Source of the DNA: Chloroflexi bacterium UBA6019
GTDB lineage: Bacteria; Chloroflexota; Dormibacteria; Dormibacterales; Dormibacteraceae
Assembly: GCA_002427995.1 (NCBI GenBank)
Contig: DIZV01000162.1
Span: forward strand, 14,450-19,671
Reading direction: 5' to 3'
Length of the DNA stretch: 5,222 nucleotides
Shown: positions 1 through 4,707 of the stretch, in pieces
Layout: each line of letters begins with the position of its first letter
How positions within the stretch are numbered: the stretch's first letter is position 1
Program-made: the position numbers and the translations under genes
Notes under the pieces: generated by a model
The model's input: the letters and a program-made list of their open reading frames with translations, nothing else
Told to the model about the DNA's origin: nothing
Databases searched by the model: none

Positions 1-258
1 GGCCGGCTGATGGTCCAGGGCCTGCTCACCGCCACCCTCCCGACCAAGCTCGGCGGCGACCTCAGCTACCTGGCCCGGGAGATGGTCTTCGAGTTCCTCC
101 GGCCGGTCTTCAGCGGGGACCGGATCGAGTGCGTCAGCACCGCGACCCGCGTCGAGCGGCAGCCGGGCCGGACCTACGCCGAGTTCGCGATCAGCTGCAC
201 CAACCAGGCCGGCAAGGAGGTGCTTCGGGCGACCAGCAAAGGCGTCATCCTGGATTGA
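1..258 (+). CDS. MaoC-like hotdog-fold dehydratase/hydratase, C-terminal part (5' end outside window)
   Basis: The reading frame is open from base 1 and ends at TGA 256-258, giving 85 visible residues. It matches the C-terminal half of MaoC/PhaJ-type acyl dehydratases, which hydrate or dehydrate enoyl-CoA or enoyl-ACP thioesters in the cytoplasm. Visible landmarks are a helix-like start (VQGLLTATLPTKL, where the family often has HGM), the FLRPVFSGD stretch at visible residues 32-40 matching the family's F..PV..GD pattern, and the closing strand KEVLRATSKGVI. The catalytic Asp/His hydratase motif normally lies upstream and cannot be checked. An ATG at 10-12 lies inside the conserved region and is not the true start. 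The substrate (fatty acid, polyhydroxyalkanoate or secondary metabolite) cannot be told. The gene ends tail to tail with the GNAT gene, overlapping it by 14 bases. Confidence 0.8.
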   Translation, partial: GRLMVQGLLTATLPTKLGGDLSYLAREMVFEFLRPVFSGDRIECVSTATRVERQPGRTYAEFAISCTNQAGKEVLRATSKGVILD

Positions 259-841
259 GGAGGGCCAGGCGGGCGAGCAGGCCCGCCTTCACCGCGGGCC
301 ACTCGGTGTCGAGGATCGAGTAGTAGGAGCTGTGCCGGTAGCTGCCGTCGGGGCGGATCCGGTGATTGCGCAGGTCCCCTTCGTACCTCGCGCCCAGCTT
401 CAGGATCGCCGCCCGCGAGCGCAGGTTGAGCGAGTCGGTCTTGAGGTAGAGGCGGATGGCTTCCCAGCGCTCGAATGCGTGGCCGAGGAGAAGCAGCTTG
501 GCCTCCGGGTTGACGGCCGTGCCCCAAGCCTGCGGGGCGTACCAGGTCCAGCCCACCTCGACCGCCCGGTGGGCGGCCGAGACATCCATATAGCGGGTGC
601 TGCCGACGGCGCGACCGGAGCGGAGGTCGACCACCGCGAAGGGGTACTCGGTCCCGCTGGCCTGGGCCCGGAGGGCTTCCTCCAGCCAGCGATCGAGGTC
701 GGCCCGTGATGGCACCTGCTCCGGCAGCCAGCGCCAGACCAGGGGGTCGGCTGCGGCCGCCAGCAGGTCCTCGGCGTGCTCGGGGCGGAGCGGCTCGAGG
801 CGGACGCGGGGACCTTCGAGGACGACCGGTCCCAGCTGCAT
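245..841 (-). CDS. GNAT family N-acetyltransferase (RimJ/RimL-like, Acetyltransf_3 type)
   Basis: This 198-residue protein is of usual length for single-domain GNAT enzymes, which move an acetyl group from acetyl-CoA to an amine. It begins LEGPRVRLEPLRPEHAEDL, the normal first strand and helix. The central strand pair is PFAVVDLRSGRAVGSTRYMD (residues 67-86). The acetyl-CoA-binding core region is about 94-125 (EVGWTWYAPQAWGTAVN, then the helix EAKLLLLGHAFE). It ends with LKTDSLNLRSRAAILKLGA (133-151) and a C-terminal YYSILDTEW strand. These match cytoplasmic proteins annotated as RimJ/RimL-type acetyltransferases; the substrate is unknown. The ATG at 839-841 is chosen because family similarity starts there. 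The open frame continues far upstream across radA, but that is antisense shadow. No Shine-Dalgarno precedes the ATG, so a leaderless message is possible. The 3' end overlaps the convergent MaoC-like gene. Confidence 0.88.
   Translation of the reverse strand: MQLGPVVLEGPRVRLEPLRPEHAEDLLAAAADPLVWRWLPEQVPSRADLDRWLEEALRAQASGTEYPFAVVDLRSGRAVGSTRYMDVSAAHRAVEVGWTWYAPQAWGTAVNPEAKLLLLGHAFERWEAIRLYLKTDSLNLRSRAAILKLGARYEGDLRNHRIRPDGSYRHSSYYSILDTEWPAVKAGLLARLALLNPG
267..288. repeat. 8-bp GC-rich inverted repeat after the MaoC stop
   Basis: AGGCGGGC (267-274) and GCCCGCCT (281-288) are perfectly complementary around a 6-base loop. The hairpin begins nine bases after the stop of the MaoC-like gene, a position expected of a terminator. 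Only TTC follows, so there is no real U-tract. It also lies within the acetyltransferase coding sequence (KAGLLARLAL), so it may be a by-product of GC-rich codons. Confidence 0.35.
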
Positions 842-849
842 TTTGGCCA

Positions 850-879
850 AGCGTAAGGCCCCGGGTCGGGAGGAAACAA
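850..879 (-). promoter_or_regulatory. Candidate promoter of the acetyltransferase gene
   Basis: On the minus strand TACGCT (850-855) fits the TANNNT -10 pattern and ends eight bases before the ATG. TTGTTT (874-879) lies 18 bases further upstream as a weak -35, sharing TTG with the consensus. Transcription would start at or next to the ATG, which agrees with the missing ribosome binding site. The -35 lies inside the U-tract of the upstream terminator. This is inferred from motif matching only. Confidence 0.35.
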
Positions 880-914
880 GAAAGCGCCGCCCCGGGGGTA
901 GCTCAGGGCGGCGC
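874..914 (-). terminator. Rho-independent terminator reading leftward
   Basis: On the minus strand GCGCCGCCC (914-906) pairs perfectly with GGGCGGCGC (892-884) across a 13-base loop. TTTCTTGTTT (883-874, eight T in ten) follows at once. A 9-bp GC-only stem plus U-tract is the standard intrinsic terminator layout, and the plus strand has no T-run after the stem, so it acts in one direction. It lies upstream of the acetyltransferase rather than after a recognised gene. It therefore either ends a short minus-strand RNA starting in the radA upstream region or acts as an attenuator in a leader. Confidence 0.7.
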
Positions 915-959
915 CAGTTCCGACGTGGGAGCGGCCGGGCGCACCTCCGCCCGCTCCTT
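903..959 (-). other. Candidate 13-codon leader ORF with ribosome binding site
   Basis: On the minus strand AAGGAG (959-954) stands nine bases before GTG (944-942). That GTG opens a 13-codon frame, MRPAAPTSELAPP, ending in TGA (905-903). Four of the 13 residues are proline, and the peptide ends Pro-Pro-stop, a context known to slow ribosomes. The last codons form the 5' arm of the terminator and the stop lies in its loop, as in leader-peptide attenuators. The same frame is open without a stop up to 1037 but has no ATG, GTG or TTG further upstream. No homologue is recognised, and the region is short enough for chance. Confidence 0.25.
936..953 (-). repeat. 6-bp hairpin enclosing the leader GTG
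   Basis: CGGGCG (936-941) and CGCCCG (948-953) are complementary around a 6-base loop that, read on the minus strand, is GAGGTG and holds the candidate leader start codon. The AAGGAG site lies directly beside the stem. If transcribed leftward, it could restrict access to that start. Confidence 0.3.
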
Positions 960-983
960 TTCGAAGAGATAACGCGCCAGCCT

Positions 984-1019
984 CGAGATTGACTCGATTC
1001 CGGTGTAAAGGAAATCTCG
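984..1019. repeat. Inverted repeat CGAGATT / AATCTCG
   Basis: CGAGATT (984-990) and AATCTCG (1013-1019) are perfect 7-bp complements separated by 22 bases. The left arm overlaps TTGACT (989-994), a -35-like hexamer on the plus strand. The pair could be an operator for a dimeric regulator near the radA promoter, or the 5' stem of a minus-strand RNA. No known operator is recognised. Confidence 0.35.
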
Positions 1020-1037
1020 CGGCCCTTGGGCGGCGGC

Positions 1038-1046
1038 CTAGAGTAG
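1038..1046. promoter_or_regulatory. Candidate -10 region of radA, near-palindromic
   Basis: CTAGAGTAG contains TAGAGT (1039-1044) on the plus strand and TACTCT (1045-1040) on the minus strand; both fit TANNNT. The plus element ends seven bases before the radA GTG, which would give a leaderless message. No good -35 lies 16-18 bases upstream of either copy. TTGACT at 989-994 lacks a good -10 at normal spacing (AAATCT at 1012-1017 matches poorly). Motif-based only. Confidence 0.4.
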
Positions 1047-1051
1047 CGGTC

Positions 1052-2437
1052 GTGGCCCGTCCCAGCACCGTTTTCATGTGTTCTGAATGCGGTGGAGAGA
1101 GCCTCCGCTGGGCCGGCCAATGCCCGCACTGCCAGGCCTGGAACACGCTCTCCGAGTTCAAGCCCGCCGCGGTCCGCCGGGGCCGCGCCGAGGAGCCGCG
1201 GGGACTGCCCGCGCGGCCGGTCGCGCTGACCGACGTGCGCCCCGACGCGGCACCTCGGCGGGCACTCGGCTGGGGTGAGCTGAACCGGGTCCTCGGTGGT
1301 GGCATCGTGCCCGGGAGCGTGGTCCTGATCGGCGGCGAGCCGGGCGTCGGCAAGTCGACGCTGGTGATGCACCTGGCCCGCCAGGTGGCGTCCGACGGCA
1401 TCGTCCTCTACGCGACCGGCGAGGAATCGGTCCAGCAGGTGGCGATGCGCGCGGAGCGGCTCGACGCCGTCCATCCGCGGCTGCTGGTGCTGGCCGAGAA
1501 TGACCTCGAAGCAGTCCTCGGCTCGATCCGCGAGGCCAACCCCGGCGTCGCGATCGTCGACTCCATCCAGACCATGACCGACCCCGGGCTGGAGGCCGCG
1601 GCTGGCACTGTCAGCCAGGTCCGGGAATGCGCCGCGCGCCTGCTGCGGCTGGCCAAGGAGACGGGTATCCCGGTGGTCCTGGTCGGCCACGTCACCAAGG
1701 AAGGTTCCCTCGCCGGGCCGCGGGTCTTGGAGCACATGGTCGACACCGTGCTCTACCTGGAGGGGGACCGGCAGCAGGAGTTCCGGATTCTGCGCGCGAC
1801 CAAGAACCGCTTCGGCTCGACGGACGAGATCGGCATCTTCTCCATGGGCGGCTCGGGGCTGGAGGAGGTGAGCGACCCGAGCGCGAGCCTGGTCTCCAAT
1901 TCCAGCTTGACAGCCAGTGGTACAGTCGTATTGGCAGCGGTTGAAGGGACCAGGCCGCTCCTCGTCGAGCTGCAGAGCCTGGTTGCGGCGAACTCGTTCG
2001 CGATGCCTCGGCGAAGCGCCACCGGCATCGACCCCAACCGCCTTCACATGATCGTGGCCATCCTCGAGAAGAGAGCCGGTTTCTCGCTCGAGAAGGCCGA
2101 CATATTCGTCAACGTGGCCGGTGGGTTCCGGATCGTCGAACCCGCGGCCGATCTAGGGCTTGCCCTGAGCATCGCCAGCAATCTCCGAGAGGCGCCCCTG
2201 CCGGGGGGGACTGTCGTCATCGGCGAGCTGGGTCTCACGGGCGAGGTGCGCCGGGTCGCCCAGCTCGACCGCCGCCTCCAGGAGGCGGCGCGGCGGGGCT
2301 TCACCCGGGCCATCATCCCGTCCGGCGGCAGCGCCGCCGGGCGCTATCCCGGCCTCGACCTGCTCGAGGTCCGCAACCTGGCGGAGGCGATCTCCGCCGC
2401 CTTTCTTACCCATACCGCCCCCGGCGTCTCGTCATAG
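1052..2437 (+). CDS. radA: RadA/Sms DNA repair ATPase
   Basis: RadA is a RecA-related ATPase that helps process recombination intermediates and drives branch migration. The 461-residue product has the full family layout. A C4 zinc finger comes first (CSEC at 10-13, CPHC at 24-27), followed by WNTL. Next is a RecA-like core with Walker A GEPGVGKST (95-103, Lys101) and a Walker B-like strand VAIVDS (166-171). The RadA signature KNRFG is at 251-255. A C-terminal Lon-protease-like domain spans roughly 275-455. The length agrees with the usual 450-460 residues. GTG 1052 is chosen because it gives MARPSTVFMCSECG, the normal distance to the zinc finger. A TTG at 989 in the same frame would add 21 residues unlike the family. 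There is no clear Shine-Dalgarno and a -10-like TAGAGT lies seven bases upstream. It is the first gene of the plus-strand series, 33 bases before the PIN-TRAM gene. Confidence 0.96.
   Translation: MARPSTVFMCSECGGESLRWAGQCPHCQAWNTLSEFKPAAVRRGRAEEPRGLPARPVALTDVRPDAAPRRALGWGELNRVLGGGIVPGSVVLIGGEPGVGKSTLVMHLARQVASDGIVLYATGEESVQQVAMRAERLDAVHPRLLVLAENDLEAVLGSIREANPGVAIVDSIQTMTDPGLEAAAGTVSQVRECAARLLRLAKETGIPVVLVGHVTKEGSLAGPRVLEHMVDTVLYLEGDRQQEFRILRATKNRFGSTDEIGIFSMGGSGLEEVSDPSASLVSNSSLTASGTVVLAAVEGTRPLLVELQSLVAANSFAMPRRSATGIDPNRLHMIVAILEKRAGFSLEKADIFVNVAGGFRIVEPAADLGLALSIASNLREAPLPGGTVVIGELGLTGEVRRVAQLDRRLQEAARRGFTRAIIPSGGSAAGRYPGLDLLEVRNLAEAISAAFLTHTAPGVSS
1907..1934 (+). promoter_or_regulatory. 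Weak candidate internal promoter inside radA
   Basis: A perfect TTGACA (1907-1912) is followed after 16 bases by TATTGG (1929-1934), which matches only the first three -10 positions. It lies in a short patch of radA with unusually A/T-ending codons (TTG ACA, GGT ACA, GTA TTG GCA). It could supply transcripts for the downstream genes, but the -10 lacks the conserved final T. Confidence 0.2.
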
Positions 2438-2451
2438 AAGCTCGGACTCAT

Positions 2452-2458
2452 AAGGAGG
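2452..2458 (+). promoter_or_regulatory. Ribosome binding site of the PIN-TRAM gene
   Basis: AAGGAGG is a near-perfect Shine-Dalgarno, but it stands 12 bases before the ATG at 2471, somewhat farther than usual. No other in-frame start lies closer, and the protein reads sensibly from this ATG. It is the clearest Shine-Dalgarno in the window besides that of ispF. Confidence 0.75.
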
Positions 2459-2470
2459 CGTTTCATTTCC

Positions 2471-3550
2471 ATGCGTTCCGAAACCTTGGCCCGCGGATTG
2501 GGGGCCGGGCTCGGAGTGGTCGGCGGCTTCATCCTCGGTTTCGCCATGGTCCGCTCGGGGCACATCGGAGCCCCCGGAAGCGGCGTCATCGTCAGCCTCA
2601 CGACCCTCGAGGGGTTGATCTTCGCCTATCTCGGCTCGCCCTACCTGGTGGGCGGCTGGAGGCAGATCAACTTCCAGCTCCGGACCACGCCCCTGCCCGA
2701 CCTCGTCGCCGGTCTTTTCGGCCTCATCATGGGCCTGCTCGTCGCCGTGCTCGTCGGCTATTTCGTGCGGGACTTCCCTCCCTACGGCGTTCCGCTGAGC
2801 GCAGTACTCGCCTGTCTGCTCGCCTTCACCGGCGCCAACCTCGGCCTCACCCGCCGCGCCGAGCTGCTGACGCTGGTCGGGTTGGCGCGCCCCGACGCCG
2901 CGCAGACGCGGCGGATCCGGGGGGCTCTGCTTGACACCTCGGTCATAATCGACGGCCGGATTCTGGACCTCGCCCGGACCGGCTTCCTTGACATGCCGCT
3001 GATCGTCCCCCGGTTCATCCTGAAGGAGCTGCAGCAGGTCGCCGACTCGAGCGACGCGATCCGCCGCAACCGCGGCCGCCGGGGCCTCGACGTCCTGACC
3101 GAGCTCCAGAAGGATCCCGACCTCACCGTCGAGTTCCGCGACGACGACCCGCCGGGCGAGGCCGAGGTCGACTCCAAGCTGATCCGGCTGGCTCGCAAGT
3201 CGAACCTCGCGATCCTGACCAACGACTTCAACCTCAACCGGATCGCCCGGCTGGAGGGCGCGACCGTGCTCAACCTCAACGAGCTGACCAACGCCCTGAA
3301 ACCGGTGGCCATCCCGGGTGAGGAGCTGCAGGTCGCGGTGGTCAAAGAGGGCAAGGAGCAGGGCCAGGGCGTCGGCTACCTCGACGACGGCACCATGGTC
3401 GTGATCGAGAACGGGCGTCGCCACCTGAACCAGACCGTGGTCGCCACCGTCACCTCGGTGCTGCAGACCGCCGCCGGCCGGATGATCTTCGCCTCCACCG
3501 CCCCCGCCAACGGGGCACCACCGGCCCCGCGCCGCTCGCGCCGCGAGTGA
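2471..3550 (+). CDS. yacL: YacL-like integral membrane protein with PIN and TRAM domains
   Basis: The 359-residue protein has four hydrophobic segments at about 10-27, 38-55, 77-99 and 106-126, which anchor it in the membrane. A PIN nuclease-type domain follows from about residue 152. It has the expected acidic residues: Asp155 (LLDTSVIIDG), Asp161, Glu186 (LKEL), Asp234 (EVDSKLIRLA) and Asp252 (TNDFNLNRIA), which in this family bind Mg/Mn for RNA cleavage. A TRAM domain, an RNA-binding beta barrel, covers about 283-340, followed by a Pro/Arg-rich tail. This architecture is that of Bacillus YacL and its relatives, whose precise substrate is not settled; a membrane-attached ribonuclease is likely. 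The neighbourhood (radA before, ispD after) is also typical of yacL. The TGA stop shares its A with the ispD ATG (TGATG), so translation of the two is probably coupled. Confidence 0.92.
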   Translation: MRSETLARGLGAGLGVVGGFILGFAMVRSGHIGAPGSGVIVSLTTLEGLIFAYLGSPYLVGGWRQINFQLRTTPLPDLVAGLFGLIMGLLVAVLVGYFVRDFPPYGVPLSAVLACLLAFTGANLGLTRRAELLTLVGLARPDAAQTRRIRGALLDTSVIIDGRILDLARTGFLDMPLIVPRFILKELQQVADSSDAIRRNRGRRGLDVLTELQKDPDLTVEFRDDDPPGEAEVDSKLIRLARKSNLAILTNDFNLNRIARLEGATVLNLNELTNALKPVAIPGEELQVAVVKEGKEQGQGVGYLDDGTMVVIENGRRHLNQTVVATVTSVLQTAAGRMIFASTAPANGAPPAPRRSRRE

Positions 3551-4236
3551 TGGAGGTCGTTGCCATCGTCGCCGCGGCGGGCCTCGGGACCCGGCTCGGG
3601 CGGGGCAGCAAGGCCCTGGTCCAGCTCAACGGCCGCACGCTGCTGGCCCGCGCGGTCGAGCTCTTCCTCGCCCTCGACGAGGTCACCCGGATCGTCGTGG
3701 TGGGCCCGCCGGAGCGGCTCGAAGCCGCCGGCGCCGAGGTGAAGGCGCTGCTGCCGCGTAAATCGGTCGACGTCTGCCCCGGCGGAGAGAGTCGTCAGCA
3801 GTCGGTCCGCGCCGGGCTTTTGCGATTGGCGGGCGCCGACTACGTCCTCGTTCACGACGCCGCCCGCCCGCTGGCCACCAGGGCCCTCTGCCGACGGGTC
3901 CTGGCCGCGGCATTGGAGTCGGGCGCCGCCTTTCCCGGCCTGCCACCCCGGGACGCCGTCAAGCGGGTGGAGGGCCAGCGGCTCGTCGAAAGCCTCGACC
4001 GGACCCGGATCGTGCTCGCCCAGACACCCCAGGCCTTCGCCTACCAGCTGCTCCTGAAAGCACACCTGGAGGCTCACGAAACGGGCCTCGCCGGCGACGA
4101 CGACGCCCAATTGGTCGCCGCCACCGGCCACCCGGTGACAGTGGTCGCCGGCGAGGCGACCAACCTGAAGCTCACCACGGCCGAGGACGTCGAGGTTCTC
4201 GAGGCCCTTCTGCGCGAGCAGGAGGCCGTCCGCTGA
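3550..4236 (+). CDS. ispD: 2-C-methyl-D-erythritol 4-phosphate cytidylyltransferase
   Basis: IspD joins CTP to 2-C-methyl-D-erythritol 4-phosphate, the third step of the MEP route to isopentenyl diphosphate, in the cytoplasm. The 228-residue product has the usual length and motifs: the nucleotide-binding loop AAAGLGTRLG (8-17, Arg15) with Lys21, GGESRQQSV (78-86), VHDAARP (101-107, Asp103), TPQAF (159-163), DDAQLV (184-189) and TNLKLTTAEDV (204-214, Lys207). Small departures are SKAL where PKQ or PKA is common, and DAVK for DTIK. No catalytic residue appears to be lost. ATG 3550 is preferred over the adjacent GTG 3547 because it overlaps the previous stop as TGATG and the protein normally starts just before the VAIVAAAG strand. 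There is no separate Shine-Dalgarno, so translation probably depends on the upstream gene. The 3' end overlaps ispF by four bases. Confidence 0.96.
   Translation: MEVVAIVAAAGLGTRLGRGSKALVQLNGRTLLARAVELFLALDEVTRIVVVGPPERLEAAGAEVKALLPRKSVDVCPGGESRQQSVRAGLLRLAGADYVLVHDAARPLATRALCRRVLAAALESGAAFPGLPPRDAVKRVEGQRLVESLDRTRIVLAQTPQAFAYQLLLKAHLEAHETGLAGDDDAQLVAATGHPVTVVAGEATNLKLTTAEDVEVLEALLREQEAVR
4220..4225 (+). promoter_or_regulatory. Ribosome binding site supporting a CTG start for ispF
   Basis: A perfect AGGAGG within the end of ispD lies seven bases before CTG 4233-4235, ideal spacing. It is too far from GTG 4287, the first conventional in-frame start, and so supports initiation at CTG. Confidence 0.75.
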
Positions 4237-4700
4237 GGGTTGGCATCGGGTATGACGCGCACCGCCTGGTCGACGGAAGGGCGCTGGTGATCGGCGGGGT
4301 GACGATCCCTCACCAGCAAGGGCTGGCCGGCCACTCGGACGCCGACGTCCTGGTTCACGCCATCATCGACGCGCTGCTCGGCGCGGCCGCGCTGGGCACC
4401 ATCGGCGAGCATTTCCCCGATGACGATCCGCGTTACGAGGGCATCTCCAGCCTGGAACTGCTGTCGATGGCGGCGGCGCTGGTCGAGGAGCACGGCCGGA
4501 CCATCGTCAACGTCGACTCGGTGGTCATCGCCGAGCGCCCCCGCCTGCAGCCGCACCTGGCGGAGATGGCACGCTTGATCGCCGAGACACTCGGCCTCGA
4601 CCTCGGCCTGGTGGGGGTGAAGGCGACCTCCCCCGAGGGCCTCGGCGCTCTCGGCCGGCAGGAGGGGATCGCCTCCCAGGCCGTCGTTCTGCTCGAATAG
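4233..4700 (+). CDS. ispF: 2-C-methyl-D-erythritol 2,4-cyclodiphosphate synthase, likely CTG start
   Basis: IspF cyclises 4-diphosphocytidyl-methylerythritol 2-phosphate, releasing CMP, two steps after IspD in the MEP pathway; the family forms zinc-dependent homotrimers. From CTG 4233 the product is 155 residues, the usual size. It contains GIGYDAHRL with metal ligands Asp8 and His10, GHSDADVLVHA with the third ligand His42, FPDDDPRYEG, IVNVD, IAERP and the end motif KATSPEGLGALGRQEGIA. The ligand numbering equals that of the E. coli enzyme, which supports this start. No in-frame ATG, GTG or TTG lies between the conserved N-terminus and a long way upstream. GTG 4287 would remove Asp8 and His10 and give a dead enzyme. 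The CTG overlaps the ispD stop as CTGA, mirroring the common ATGA coupling. It is followed by cysS after seven bases. Confidence 0.93.
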   Translation: MRVGIGYDAHRLVDGRALVIGGVTIPHQQGLAGHSDADVLVHAIIDALLGAAALGTIGEHFPDDDPRYEGISSLELLSMAAALVEEHGRTIVNVDSVVIAERPRLQPHLAEMARLIAETLGLDLGLVGVKATSPEGLGALGRQEGIASQAVVLLE

Positions 4701-4707
4701 ACGACTC

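Noticed and set aside
892..965. tRNA-like GGGGGTAGCTCAG followed by a TTCCGA sequence
   Set aside because: The D-stem partner GAGC is missing at the right distance, and no acceptor, anticodon or T-stem pairing can be formed. The motif is part of the terminator loop and arm.
903..1037. Full 44-codon minus-strand frame as a small protein gene
   Set aside because: It has no ATG, GTG or TTG before the internal GTG at 942-944. Only the 13-codon part with a ribosome site is kept, as a candidate.
989..1051. TTG 989 as an extended radA start
   Set aside because: It adds 21 residues without family similarity. GTG 1052 gives the normal RadA N-terminus before the zinc finger.
400..1401. 333-codon minus-strand frame
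   Set aside because: It is a shifted frame of the acetyltransferase and antisense of radA, rich in Ser/Arg/Pro and without a recognisable domain.
245..2047. Very long minus-strand open frame of 600 codons across the acetyltransferase and antisense to radA
   Set aside because: Only the last 198 codons read as a GNAT protein. The rest is low-complexity antisense of radA, a common result of GC-rich codons.
2432..3424. 330-codon minus-strand frame opposite the PIN-TRAM gene
   Set aside because: It is antisense shadow of a gene with clear membrane, PIN and TRAM features.
3547..3549. GTG 3547 as the ispD start
   Set aside because: It is possible but adds just one residue. ATG 3550 gives the usual TGATG overlap.
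4287..4700. GTG 4287 as the ispF start
   Set aside because: It would remove the metal ligands Asp8 and His10, and no ribosome site precedes it.
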